Source: Pycnococcus provasolii
Lineage: Eukaryota > Chlorophyta > Pseudoscourfieldiophyceae > Pseudoscourfieldiales
Length of the DNA: 64,000 nucleotides
Reading direction: 5' to 3'
Assembly (NCBI GenBank): GCA_049487715.1
Contig: CP150583.1
Coordinates: forward strand, 186,001-250,000
Shown piece by piece: positions 1 through 9,095 of the stretch. Positions within the stretch are counted from its first letter, which is position 1; each line of letters starts with the position of its first letter. Under the pieces are notes generated by a model that made no database searches, was not told the origin of the DNA, and was given only the letters and a program-made list of their open reading frames with translations. The position numbers and the translations under genes were made by a program.

Positions 1-298
1 CCTTGCATTGCCGAAGCTCGTCGGCATTGCAGCTCCCAATTCCTCCGCGCGCTTCGCGAAGTGGCTTGAGCTGTGCAACGTCGACGTGCGCCGCGACGAC
101 GTCGCGTCGAAGGCGCTGAAGGCGTGGATCGACGCGGAGAAGCTGGGCGACGCGGCTTTCCGCGAGTTTCGCGTCCATTTCGTGAGCGAGGCGATGCGCG
201 ACGCACTCCAATCCGTCCCAGGCGCCATTGGCGTTCACGTCATGCCATGGAACGACGACGGCATCGATACCGTGGTTGCCGCTCTCGACGACTTGTGA
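1..298 (+). CDS. 3' end of an unrecognised protein gene (partial)
   Basis: The frame is open from the left window edge to a TGA at 296-298 and gives about 98 residues of a C-terminus. No ATG lies near the open left edge in this frame, so the start is outside the window. The segment is soluble-looking, with no membrane segment, and ends in an acidic stretch (DDGIDTVVAALDDL). Base composition matches the coding neighbours. I do not recognise the family. The next gene, DCP2, starts 430 nt downstream on the same strand. Confidence 0.6.
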   Translation, partial: LALPKLVGIAAPNSSARFAKWLELCNVDVRRDDVASKALKAWIDAEKLGDAAFREFRVHFVSEAMRDALQSVPGAIGVHVMPWNDDGIDTVVAALDDL

Positions 299-727
299 AA
301 AAGGATCAAATAAGCAACATTTTGTAATATCTATGTAATTAAGAAGTCAACCAGGCGCTCGACAAAAGAAAGGAAAATGATGAAGAACAACTTTTTCCTA
401 TCAATCCCGAGCCAGCTGATACATCCCTTTTTCTTTTTCGAGATTTTTCGTGCGTTGTGTCGGTGCATTCAGCTTAGTGGATTGGCGCACTTCCTTCCTA
501 ACGAAGGACGGGGAACACTGCGTGGAGCTCTCTTGGGATGGACGCACACCGACAAGTTTGCGGATATCAGATTTTTTTAAGTCGCGCCATTTTCTCTCCT
601 CCCGTGAGCAGACGCGCGCATGCGTGGCACGACGTGCAAAAAAAGGGTTGGGGGTTTGCTAATTTGCTTCCCCGGAATTCAAGGTCCCTTCTCCTTCTCC
701 CGGTCGTCGTCGTCCAAAGTCGTCGCG
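299..727. other. Intergenic region between partial gene and DCP2
   Basis: This 429-nt stretch is AT-richer than the flanking coding DNA and contains short T and A runs. Overlapping short reading frames here (67-70 codons) have no recognisable content. It should hold the 3' end of the first gene and the promoter and 5' UTR of DCP2. I see no RNA gene or repeat. Confidence 0.5.
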
Positions 728-1810
728 ATGGGCAAGAAGGCGAAGTCCAATGCCGCGCCTGCGAAGGAGCGGCAGGTGCAGGCCCCTCCGTCCGTCGAAC
801 TCCTAGAGGATATAGTCATACGCTTCATACTCAACGCGCCGGACGAGGAGAAGGCGGCGTGGCAGAGACTGCTCTTCCTCGTGGAGCAGGCGCACTGGTT
901 CTACGAAGACTACTACGCGGCGAACAACCCGGAGTCGCTGCTCTCGTACAATCTCAGGGACTTCGTCGCGCTCGTGTTTACGTCAGTCACCCTGCTCCAG
1001 CCGTACACAGCATTCCTCGACCCCATCTACAAGACGTTCGTGGGCTACAAGCAGAGCGTTCCCGTGTGCGGCTGCATCATTCTCAACAGCACGCTCACGC
1101 ACGTGCTGCTCGTCAAGGGTTGGAAGAGCCAGTCGCCGTGGGGGTTTCCCAAGGGAAAAATCAACAGGAACGAGGAGCCGAGCGCGTGCGCCGCACGTGA
1201 GGTATGGGAAGAGACTGGCTTCGACGTCACGCCATACATCGAGGAGGAAAGCAGCCTGGAGTTTACGTTCCGGCAGAAGAACGAGCAGCTGTTCATCATC
1301 ACGGGCATCGACGAGAGAACAGCCATGTTCCAGCCGCAGGCGAACAAGGAGATCAGCGCAATCGAGTGGTATCCTGTCGCGTCGTTGCCAGACGCCGGCG
1401 CAGCAGGCGAGAAAGACTCGGCACACAGCTTCGGCGCGATGAAAAGCACGGGAAAGGATGGGAGCAAGTTCTACATGGTGTGGCCTTTCGTCAAGCGACT
1501 ACGCAAGTGGATCAAGCAGAGGAAGCGCGGCGGCGGCAGCGGCGGTGTGGCATCAGGGAAGGAGGAGGAGGAGGAGGAAGAGGAGGAGGAAGAGGAGGAG
1601 AGGAGTCAGCAGCAGCAACAGCACGACCTGCTTCCCAGCGGGTTATTTGGAGATGTTGTGTCAGCACAGCCGACCGACCCACAGTCAGCAGTTGAGATGC
1701 TTCGCGGCTTTCGTCTCGACGTGAACGCGGTCATGAGTGTGTTTGACCGTGCCATATCGTCGAAACCGCTGAAACTTGCACGCCAAGGCGCGAGGCGAAG
1801 AAAACAATAG
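728..1810 (+). CDS. DCP2: mRNA-decapping enzyme DCP2 (Nudix hydrolase)
   Basis: The 360-residue protein is the catalytic subunit of cytoplasmic mRNA decapping, releasing m7GDP from capped mRNA. Residues about 20-110 match the N-terminal DCP2 box A helical domain (SVELLEDIVIRFILN, then WFYEDYY). The Nudix fold follows, with the box starting at GKINRNEEPSACAAREVWEE and carrying the expected REVWEETGF core. Downstream is the box B-like segment ending MVWPFVKRLRKWI. The C-terminus is a low-complexity tail of about 14 glutamates and then glutamines (about 280-300), typical of disordered DCP2 tails. The ATG at 728 is preferred because the frame upstream of it lacks conserved sequence. Family assignment is strong; tail function is unknown. 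Confidence 0.93.
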   Translation: MGKKAKSNAAPAKERQVQAPPSVELLEDIVIRFILNAPDEEKAAWQRLLFLVEQAHWFYEDYYAANNPESLLSYNLRDFVALVFTSVTLLQPYTAFLDPIYKTFVGYKQSVPVCGCIILNSTLTHVLLVKGWKSQSPWGFPKGKINRNEEPSACAAREVWEETGFDVTPYIEEESSLEFTFRQKNEQLFIITGIDERTAMFQPQANKEISAIEWYPVASLPDAGAAGEKDSAHSFGAMKSTGKDGSKFYMVWPFVKRLRKWIKQRKRGGGSGGVASGKEEEEEEEEEEEEERSQQQQQHDLLPSGLFGDVVSAQPTDPQSAVEMLRGFRLDVNAVMSVFDRAISSKPLKLARQGARRRKQ

Positions 1811-1953
1811 AATAAGAATAAGTGTGTGTGTGTGTGTACTCTTGTACTGTGTATGTTATTGCCAAGATATGATGTTCTTTCTTTCGACGAAAACAAAAGC
1901 GAAGAGGTTTTTTTTACAAAGGTCCTCACTTTTTGTTGTCACGACAAGCTGCT

Positions 1954-2568
1954 CTAGCGGTAACGTTTCAGAGACATCTTCTGGTTCCTCTTCCACGTCG
2001 CGCGAACGCTCGGGCGTGCCTTGTGGTGGTTGTGTCCGCTTCCGAACAGACCGCGTGCCTTGCGTCCCGTAGATGTGAGGCCACGCAGCTCGCGGTGCTT
2101 CATGACGGGCTTGCAGAGCCAGTTGATGCGCGGGTCGTTGCGGATCGCATTGTGCATAGGATCGATCATGACAATCTCAAAGTATTTGTACGCTGAATCC
2201 TCGTTGATCCAGTACGAGTTGAGCACGCGCAGACCTCCGCACTTCCTTCCGACACGCTCTTCTGCGACGCTGCGCAGGTTACGGTTGAACTTCAGGGCAG
2301 TCACACCCTGGTTCACCGGCTTTCCGTAAACCTGTCCCTTCTTCACCGGGCGCTTGCGCGCGCATCGGCGCACGCGAACCCTGTAGACGACGTAGCCCTG
2401 CTTGGCCTTGTATCCCACCTGACGAGCCTTGTCGGGACGGGTGGGTGCGTTCACGCGCCAGATGCCTGGCAGCTGGCGGTACTCCCAGCATCGGATGCGC
2501 TGGAGGTACCGGAAGGCATCACTCTGCTTCTTGCGCCAGACTTCGGACACGTACTTGTAGGCTCCCAT
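1954..2568 (-). CDS. RPL15: 60S ribosomal protein eL15
   Basis: This 204-residue protein is the cytosolic large-subunit ribosomal protein eL15. It starts with the invariant [17 protein letters not shown] and keeps [13 protein letters not shown], the [12 protein letters not shown] block, [13 protein letters not shown] and the basic [12 protein letters not shown]-terminus. Length equals the usual eL15 length of about 204. The reading frame stays open another 29 codons upstream, but that sequence is not eL15. The bases just before the ATG read CTTACCACAG then GTCGGCGCC, which fits a 3' splice site, so an intron in the 5' UTR is likely. It converges with DCP2 across about 140 nt. Confidence 0.96.
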   Translation of the reverse strand: MGAYKYVSEVWRKKQSDAFRYLQRIRCWEYRQLPGIWRVNAPTRPDKARQVGYKAKQGYVVYRVRVRRCARKRPVKKGQVYGKPVNQGVTALKFNRNLRSVAEERVGRKCGGLRVLNSYWINEDSAYKYFEIVMIDPMHNAIRNDPRINWLCKPVMKHRELRGLTSTGRKARGLFGSGHNHHKARPSVRATWKRNQKMSLKRYR

Positions 2569-2924
2569 GGCGCCGACCTGTGGTAAGGAATGGGATGGCC
2601 GTCGGCGTCGCAAGGGGGAGAAGAGGGGAGGAGGAAAGGGACGGCGGCGCTGCACTAAAAAACAAAGAGGTGTCCCCTCTCCTTGTTCACGGGGACCGTT
2701 TTTTTGTTTCGGGGTTTCATTTTATCAGTTTTGAGTACCCCTGGTTCGGGGTTTTGTCCGTTGTGTCCCACTTCGGTGGTGTCGAACCCGAGGGTGAGCA
2801 AACATCCCTCTGTGGGCGGAAACGGAAACGCAGTGTCCACGCCTTGAGATGGGCACGCAGGCTGACAAGCACGCCATGACAACGACACGCAACAACGACG
2901 AATACGACCACGACATACGCGCAC

Positions 2925-5594
2925 ATGAACGCCATGCGAGCCGCCGCTCTAGCTGCGATACTCACCGCTCACGGCGCCACGGCCGCACCGCCGCTGGACA
3001 TAAGTAACTATCAAGGTGCGTACGCGTGTCACGCAGCCACGCACCTCTCGACGCCGTTGCGCATCGATGAGCTTGCGGACGTCGTGCGCACCTACAGACA
3101 CGCGAATGCCATCGCAAAAGGGCACTCTTGGAGTCGACTGTACTGTCCGGCGCCGCCGGACAGACAGCGTGCGTCCGCGGCGGTCCTTCCCTCGTTCGAG
3201 CGTGAGGTGGAAAGTCGCGACCGTGACGCACGCAAGAGCGTTGCTGTATCCACGCTGGAGATGGTCACGCCCAAGTCCGTCGTTGAGGCGGGAGGTGTTC
3301 GTGTGTTGTCGGGAAATCAAGACGACGACGCCGCACCACGAGCTGTGCTGGACACTTCACGACGGCGTGTTTCCGTCGATGCCGGTGTGACTATGCGCTC
3401 ACTGCTCGCGTTCCTGGCGTATGGCGGGCAAGTGCCAATAAGCTCAGTAATAGCTGCAACGACGACGTCAAATTCAGCAACAACAACGAGTGCGACGAAT
3501 GCACAGGAGGAGAATGGGTATGAAAAGCAGGTGGCACAAGGGAATCGTGCGAAGCAGCAGTCGCCAAGTAGTAGGAATGACGGAGGTGGTACGCTTGAGG
3601 TGCCTGTGGCGAGGCAAATGGCATCCACGGTCGGCGCATTCTTTGCTCTCATTGTGCAGGGATTGGGTGTCGAGCCCGTACGTGACGACGAATTGGTTTC
3701 TGTGCTTGCGGATAGCGAGGTGGACGACAATCGTGACATGGGTGACATGGAGGTGGAACGTCAGCAAGAGGGACAGGTCTTTGTTGACGAGCTGACTCGA
3801 CGCCAGCAGGAACGAGTTCTTCGCCGCCTGGACCTGAGTCCAGATGATCCATTCCTCGCGACGACGGTGGGTGATGATGGAAACCGCGACGACGGTGATG
3901 ATGATGATGTGGACGACACCAGTAGGAATCCCTTACTGGCGTCCAGCTACACGCTCGCTTCGTACCCTTGGTTCATCGACCAGAGCGTTGGCGGTGCCGT
4001 GGCAACGGACACGCATGGGAGCAGCATACGGCATGGATCGCTCAGTTCTCAGCTTAGTGCCATCACGCTGATGCTGGCAAATGGCACGCTGCTAACCCTC
4101 ACCGCCCCCGGAGAGGAAATTCCACCATCGTCGGCAGGCTTCGCGAAGACGGCACTTGGCATTCCTAGTATCGTTGCAACGTCACGCGACGACCTGTTCC
4201 GTGCCGCGCAGGCCTCGATTGGCGTCCTTGGTATCATAGTTCGTCTGACATTTCGTGTCGTGCCGCTAGCTGAAAGACCTGGGCGGCGTCAAATTGAGGA
4301 GGCACGGCCAGCAGCACTTGCCGCGCGCGTGCGTTCCATTACGGGACCGATTTCAAGTGGTGGATACATTGGAAATGAACAGCTGAGCTTCTCCGATCGA
4401 CGAGAGCTCGCATATCGTCGCGCTAATGACGCTCTTTCGAAGGTGCCTTTGAACCTCCGAGCGGAAGTACTACATGATCTTGAGGGCGCCATCGTTGCAT
4501 GGTTTGTTCCGGAAAGGCGTGTTTGGTGGAGCAGATTTATCGCGGAAGCGGAACAACATTCTCGTAGCGCTAGCTCTAAAGACACCGCGGAAACGCGGCA
4601 GAGGGAAGCCGATGTTGTGGACTACGACGGGCCAACCATGCCGCCACGAGTACCCGCGAGCGCGCGCATTGTTTCGAATTGGGGTAGGCCGCGACCACCG
4701 TACGGAAATACCTTTCTGCTCGGTCGAGGGGAGGTGCAAGACGAAGGAGGCGGGATCAATGCGGGTGGGCGATTTGGCCCGGCATTCTGGTCAGCATTCT
4801 TCCGGGAGTCGATGCGACCTCTCCTTTCCGTTCGAACGAACGAAGACGCAATGCCGCACGAAATTGCCACGGCAGCGACGGCATCTCGTGCAGTTGGCTT
4901 CGCAAGCGCGGAACTCGCCGTGTACGCGCAGTACGAGCTTGCCATTCCACTGCCCTTCGCCGCCGATTGCCTCGACGCGCTTACACGCACGTTCGAGGAG
5001 ACCATCCCGACGCCACGCCGAAGACGGTGGGGAAATGCGCCTGATGAGTACGTGGAAAGCACCGTGTCAAGCGCGTTCCGCTCACCGATGCTCGTGAGAT
5101 TCTTGGGTGGCTCGGACGCACCACTGAGCCACGCGCGCGGCTTGCCGTCGCTCATGGTCAATCTCGAGGACTGGGTCTCCGCCGTCGCTGCCCGCTTCGA
5201 CCTGGAAAGATGGCGTGATGCGAATAGCGTGAATGCGACTGTACGTGACATCGTGGAATGGTCGATGGCGAGCGCGAGCGATCCCTTCCAATGGCAACCT
5301 GGCATTGCACGCGTGCTTGATCTTCTTCGCGGAGAGCCGTGCTGGGGTACGTGGCATGCTGGAAAGGCGATTCCCACGCCAGGACCCTGGAGGAGACGGC
5401 GTGACGACATTTCACAGCCCGCATCACTTGCGCAGGGTACGATGGACGAAGAGCTTGGCGTGGAACGCGCATGTGCATTCGCCTGCGCTGCGATGGAGCT
5501 CGACCCGACTGGTGTTTTTCGCAGCGGAAGCGCGGCGCAGTCGAAACTCGCATTAAGTGGAAGAGCCTTGCGGTCTTGTGCGTGCCTAAAATAA
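2925..5594 (+). CDS. FAD-linked aldonolactone oxidase-like protein, secreted
   Basis: The 889-residue protein resembles the L-gulono/D-arabinono-1,4-lactone oxidase family, FAD enzymes that oxidise aldonolactones to ascorbate-type products. Residues 1-21 form a signal peptide ending in alanines. The PCMH-type FAD domain begins near residue 40 with GHSWSRLYCP, continues through DQSVGGAVATDTHGSS and ends near FRAAQASIGVLGIIVRLTFR. The C-terminal ALO-type substrate region ends in HAGKAIPTPGPW, where family members usually have HWGK. It is far longer than typical enzymes (about 450-600) because of low-complexity insertions around residues 150-345, rich in S, T, N and D. The real substrate cannot be read from sequence; plant GULLO-like enzymes are the nearest comparison. 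There is no visible intron. Confidence 0.8.
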   Translation: MNAMRAAALAAILTAHGATAAPPLDISNYQGAYACHAATHLSTPLRIDELADVVRTYRHANAIAKGHSWSRLYCPAPPDRQRASAAVLPSFEREVESRDRDARKSVAVSTLEMVTPKSVVEAGGVRVLSGNQDDDAAPRAVLDTSRRRVSVDAGVTMRSLLAFLAYGGQVPISSVIAATTTSNSATTTSATNAQEENGYEKQVAQGNRAKQQSPSSRNDGGGTLEVPVARQMASTVGAFFALIVQGLGVEPVRDDELVSVLADSEVDDNRDMGDMEVERQQEGQVFVDELTRRQQERVLRRLDLSPDDPFLATTVGDDGNRDDGDDDDVDDTSRNPLLASSYTLASYPWFIDQSVGGAVATDTHGSSIRHGSLSSQLSAITLMLANGTLLTLTAPGEEIPPSSAGFAKTALGIPSIVATSRDDLFRAAQASIGVLGIIVRLTFRVVPLAERPGRRQIEEARPAALAARVRSITGPISSGGYIGNEQLSFSDRRELAYRRANDALSKVPLNLRAEVLHDLEGAIVAWFVPERRVWWSRFIAEAEQHSRSASSKDTAETRQREADVVDYDGPTMPPRVPASARIVSNWGRPRPPYGNTFLLGRGEVQDEGGGINAGGRFGPAFWSAFFRESMRPLLSVRTNEDAMPHEIATAATASRAVGFASAELAVYAQYELAIPLPFAADCLDALTRTFEETIPTPRRRRWGNAPDEYVESTVSSAFRSPMLVRFLGGSDAPLSHARGLPSLMVNLEDWVSAVAARFDLERWRDANSVNATVRDIVEWSMASASDPFQWQPGIARVLDLLRGEPCWGTWHAGKAIPTPGPWRRRRDDISQPASLAQGTMDEELGVERACAFACAAMELDPTGVFRSGSAAQSKLALSGRALRSCACLK

Positions 5595-5718
5595 TGTAAG
5601 GTATGTAACGGAACCCGGCTCCATTTATGAACCCTCCTGGCCTTCTCAAAGTCTGAAAACGTCAAAAGTTACAAGTGACAACAACTCAACTGTGTTTACG
5701 CACACAACACGCGCAACC

Positions 5719-6549
5719 TTAGTCGTCCTCTTGAAGGTCGTGGGCTCCGCGCCCAGAACGAACCGCGTTCGCAACCTTAGACCGAGCGGATGCGTCGGCA
5801 TACTTGGCGATGTGATCCAAGTAGCGGTCGCGGTCAGGCAGTGTCGACGCAACTGTCGGCAGGGCGAGAGCGGCGTCGCGCCACTCGTGAAACCCTGCGA
5901 GCTGTGCGTCGTCACGTGGTATCACGAAGTTGCGGTAGTGCTCGAGAATGTAGTATCTCGCAGCCCATGGCAACGGCGCGATGTCTGCGGCGCTGAGTGT
6001 GTCTCCACAGTAGAATGTGCCCTGCCGTTGCGAGCCCCACCAGGCAAGCGACTCGAGCAGCTCGTCGAATGCGCGACGCCGCTCGTCGACGTCAGTTCGC
6101 ACAAGCATCGTATAGTACGGACTACACATTTTCTTATTGGCCCACTCCGCTGCCCACCGACACCTCGCTCGCTCTGCCGGATCCGCTGGCAGCAGAGGCG
6201 TGTTCCTCGTCGCGGGGTCGCCAACGGCCGACGCGAGGTCGTCGACGTACTCCACGGCCATCAATGATTCCTTGACCACGCGCCCTTTCTCGTCTTGGAA
6301 GGTTGGAATCAAACCTTCGCCGTCGGTGATTCGCAGTAGGTCTGGGTGCTTCCAGTGATAGTAGCTGTCGTGCTCCGGCTCGCCCGTCTGCGCACGGGTG
6401 TTGGCATCTTCGCTGGGTCTTTTTTCCCACCCGAGTGCCTCGACCCACTTGTAGGAGACTGACGCGGCGTGGTGGCTGAGAGCGATGGTCGCCCGGTGTG
6501 CATAGGGGCAGAACCACGCGCTGTAATACGTCAGCAGCGGAGAGGGCAT
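5719..6549 (-). CDS. Glutathione S-transferase, omega-like
   Basis: This 276-residue protein has a thioredoxin-fold N-terminal domain with the redox motif CPYAHR at residues about 14-19, where omega-class GSTs carry CPFA or CPYA and use cysteine rather than serine or tyrosine. Glutathione-contact features follow: LIPTFQDEKG with the cis-proline and VKESLMAVEYVDDL around residues 85-105. A helical C-terminal domain spans about 120-260, with FYCGDTLSAADIAPLPW. The likely role is cytosolic thiol-transferase or dehydroascorbate-reductase activity. The gene is head-to-head with the TMEM144-like gene, 203 nt between start codons. There is no targeting peptide and a single exon. Confidence 0.87.
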   Translation of the reverse strand: MPSPLLTYYSAWFCPYAHRATIALSHHAASVSYKWVEALGWEKRPSEDANTRAQTGEPEHDSYYHWKHPDLLRITDGEGLIPTFQDEKGRVVKESLMAVEYVDDLASAVGDPATRNTPLLPADPAERARCRWAAEWANKKMCSPYYTMLVRTDVDERRRAFDELLESLAWWGSQRQGTFYCGDTLSAADIAPLPWAARYYILEHYRNFVIPRDDAQLAGFHEWRDAALALPTVASTLPDRDRYLDHIAKYADASARSKVANAVRSGRGAHDLQEDD

Positions 6550-6752
6550 GATGGCGATGAGAGGGAACGGGACCGGATAAGAAGGAAGGGCCCGACGTAT
6601 CTGACTTCCGGAGGATGAAACCCGAATAGCAGTCCAATGGTAAGGACAGTGTTCGGGCTTTGGGACGCCTGAGCCCTGAGGTCAAGCAACTCCGCGCTCA
6701 CTTGCACAGTGCACTTCACGCACACTTCTCTCCCTCCGCTGCCACAACAAAC

Positions 6753-7930
6753 ATGGAAGCGGGTGAACACGCGACTGGCCTTGCGTGGGCGCTGCTGTCG
6801 TGCGTGCTCTTCGGCTCCTTCGGCGTGCCCATCAAGACGCCCGCGGTCGTCAACGCCAAGGTGGACCCCGTCGTGTTTCAGTGCTACAAGACGCTCGCGT
6901 GCTTCTCGACGTGCTGGATCGCGCTGCTGTACGTGCCCTTCAAGTTCACGTACTGGGGTTTCGTCGGGGCAGCCATATGGGTCGTGAACGGAACTTGCGC
7001 CATCGCGGCCGTGCAAAAGGCTGGTCTTGCCGTGGCTCAGAGCCTGTGGAGTGGTCTCTCCATCATCGTAGCCTTCCTTTGGGGAGTGTACGCGTTTGGC
7101 GAGGTGCCAAAGTCAACGTCGCTCGCGTGGTGTGCGATCGCGCTCATGACTGCCGGTATGGTGGCGATCGGCTACGGCGCCGCGAATAAGGGTGGCACGC
7201 CTTGCAAGCCTCACACGGACGGGGATGTCGACTCTGAGGGCGCTCACGTGGAGGCTGAGAACCTGATACGCGACGAGGACGGTGCGTATTTTGACTTGAC
7301 TCCCTCTTGCTTCTTGGTCTACTCCGTATCGGCCAGTCCTTGCTCACATATGCGGCACGCGTCTTTCGACAACGAAACCCTACCCCCCCCCCCTCAAACT
7401 CGATACACTCTCTGCCAGGGTTGTCGTCAGGCAACGTCAAATATGCATCCAAAACTTCAAACCAGCAGTTTGTCACGGGCGTGGCTCTGGCCACGTACGT
7501 TGGTGTTGCCAACGGCTCATTCGCCGTGCCGCTGAAGTATGCAAACCAGAGCGTGAAAGGTGCGGAATATCTTGTGAGCTTTGGCATAGGTGCCCTTTTG
7601 CTGACCGCGCTGATGGCTAGCGCGTATGCCGCGTTGCTTCGCTTCGGACTCGGTCGCCCGCTTCCCAACCCGCACGTCGCTATTGCAGCAAAGCCTGCAC
7701 TTGCGACTGGCATTCTCTGGTCTGCCGGTAACGCGTGCTCAATTTTCGCGGCGGAGAGGCTCGGCCTTTCCGTCGGATGGCCTCTCGTGCAATGTCAGCT
7801 GCTCGTCTCCGTTTGCTGGGGCATTTTCTACTACCGTGAGGTGACTAGCACAGCGAGCATCGGGCTAATTCTTGGCGGCTCTCTCGTCGTTCTTGCAGGC
7901 GTCGCCTTGCTTGCGCAGTACGGCGCATGA
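6753..7930 (+). CDS. TMEM144-like membrane transporter (two exons)
   Basis: Exon 1 runs 6753-7281 and exon 2 is best read as 7419-7930, giving 346 residues, close to the usual 345 of TMEM144 proteins, predicted carbohydrate or GRP-type transporters of the drug/metabolite superfamily. About ten hydrophobic helices are visible. The halves repeat the signature GSFGVPIKTP (exon 1) and NGSFAVPLKYA (exon 2). The donor is GTGCGT at 7282. The acceptor is preceded by a C-rich tract, and two NAG sites, ending at 7418 and 7430, are both in frame and differ by four residues. Neither substrate nor membrane location can be read. A dispersed 3' element starts about 20 nt after the stop. Confidence 0.82.
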
Positions 7931-7950
7931 CGTGCTTGCGGACTAAGATC

Positions 7951-8025
7951 GCTCATTCAGTAATGGAGTGTACTTTACTTTGTCCAACGGTCGTCCATTC
8001 ACACCATTTACATTCACCATTCAGC
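7951..8025 (+). repeat. Dispersed 3'-end element, copy A
   Basis: It begins GCTCATTCAGTAATGGAGTG, then ACTTTGTCC, then CGGTCGTCCATTCACACC and CACCATTCAGC. It starts 20 nt after the TGA of the TMEM144-like gene and runs in the gene's sense direction. Related copies occur at 8186-8232, 36613-36706, 47797-47862, 54880-54931 and 55003-55091. Confidence 0.7.
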
Positions 8026-8185
8026 AATTCTAGCGGCGCCTCACAACAACGCGTGTGTATATGTATTGCACCGGAAAGCGCTGTCGCCGGAGGCGCTCGG
8101 GTCCACCGGCCTGCGCCTCTTGGACGGCGGGCGTGGCACCGTCAAGCGTAAGGGCCTGCCGTCTAACAAGCGCACGCGGAACAAC

Positions 8186-8232
8186 GGGATCACGTTGGGA
8201 CAAAGTGACACACGTTCCATTACTGGATGAGC
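8186..8232 (-). repeat. Dispersed 3'-end element, copy B
   Basis: On the minus strand it reads GCTCATCCAGTAATGGAACG, then GTGTGTCACTTTGTCCCAACG. It starts a few nucleotides after the TAA of the minus-strand gene ending at 8237, again in the sense direction. It shares the first half of copy A; similarity fades after about 45 nt. Confidence 0.65.
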
Positions 8233-8236
8233 GCTC

Positions 8237-8836
8237 TTACTTTTTGCCACCCTTTTCCTTGGCGGAGTCATCAGCACCCTGGTCCGCCTTCAACAGAGCC
8301 TCTTGTTGCCTCTTCTGCTCCTCCTCTCGGCCGCGCGAAGAGTTCATCTTCGTGCGGTGTGTGTACACCGGGTTGCACTTTTTGTAGTAGCGCTGAACCA
8401 CCAACGTCGTCAACATGCTCATGTGAGGTAAGATGAGTGTGAACAGCGTCGTGACCCACGCAAACTTCCAGAGCGCGTACGTGAACGGGCGGAAGACGTC
8501 GCACACCCGGCTGAAGATGAGCTCCACGCCCTCGAGCTTACTGACATCGGCCCATCCTCGTGCGATGAACCAGAATCGCTTCACGGGGATTGGAATCGCG
8601 TTGTACACCTTCGCCACCGGCCCGTCGCCTTCCGCGTAGAAGGATGGTTTCTTACAGAGATCAGGCGAAAGCTCCGTGCCTGAATCCTTCAGGTTACCGA
8701 AGTACCCCGTGCAGTGTGGCGGCGGCAGGAGAGGTTTTCGGTTTGTCCGTGCGTTGCGCGAGTGCACGTGCGTGGGCACTCTCGCCGTCCTCGCCACTCT
8801 CGCGCGCGGGCTCATGGTCATCTTCAACGCCACCAT
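8237..8836 (-). CDS. Unrecognised 199-residue membrane-associated protein
   Basis: I do not recognise the family. Residues 1-40 are basic and low in acidic residues, which could be an organelle presequence. A conserved-looking middle follows (CTGYFGNLKDSG, then IPVKRFWFIARGWADVSKLEG). One hydrophobic helix is visible around residues 115-150 (FAWVTTLFTLILPHMSMLTT), followed by YYKKCNPVYTHRTKM and a charged C-terminal tail rich in K, E and Q. Such size and layout occur among accessory subunits of mitochondrial complexes, but that is only a guess. It is a single exon, with a 3' element just past its stop. Confidence 0.6.
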   Translation of the reverse strand: MVALKMTMSPRARVARTARVPTHVHSRNARTNRKPLLPPPHCTGYFGNLKDSGTELSPDLCKKPSFYAEGDGPVAKVYNAIPIPVKRFWFIARGWADVSKLEGVELIFSRVCDVFRPFTYALWKFAWVTTLFTLILPHMSMLTTLVVQRYYKKCNPVYTHRTKMNSSRGREEEQKRQQEALLKADQGADDSAKEKGGKK

Positions 8837-9095
8837 GGTAGTGTACAGCGTTACAGGAGAAAGACGAGTCGCAAATTTACAACTTCGTTTTCGTTTTCTG
8901 CCAGCCCAGCCGCCTTATCCAAAATCCGAGGTTCAATATCGGGGTTCCGCGGAAAAAGAAATCCCGGGATCGTTTGCGAAACCCCGAGGGTTCAAACCCC
9001 GACTGAAATATCTGAAAGAGAACGGCGAGATTGCGCGGTTCGATCCAAACGCGGCCTTAATACGCTGAGGCGTTGGCGCGCGCTCCTCTTGTGCT

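Larger units (their letters stand above)
7931..8236. other. Spacer between two convergent genes, holding an inverted pair of the 3' element
   Basis: The spacer lies between the stop of the TMEM144-like gene and the stop of the minus-strand gene at 8237. It contains copy A of a dispersed element (7951-8025, plus) and copy B (8186-8232, minus). A GC-rich frame between them on the plus strand encodes a basic stretch but has no credible start and is not called. Confidence 0.55.

Noticed and set aside
4622-5665. Minus-strand 347-codon frame
   Set aside because: It lies opposite the 3' part of the aldonolactone oxidase-like gene and has only low-complexity composition.
6632-6702. tRNA-like stretch (D-arm-like GTCCAATGGTAAGGAC followed by TTTGGG)
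   Set aside because: The D-arm-like part pairs well, but the anticodon stem and T-arm do not fold with standard lengths, no GGTTCRA T-loop is present and no acceptor stem closes it. It lies in the upstream region of the TMEM144-like gene.
7931-8236. Transposon with terminal inverted repeats between convergent genes
   Set aside because: The inverted pair (copies A and B) looks like TIRs, but single, unpaired copies occur after other genes and always in the sense direction, so a 3'-end element fits better. It remains listed as a finding.
8676-9068. Plus-strand frame at 8676-9068
   Set aside because: It is antisense to the minus-strand gene at 8237-8836 and continues only into spacer sequence without motifs.
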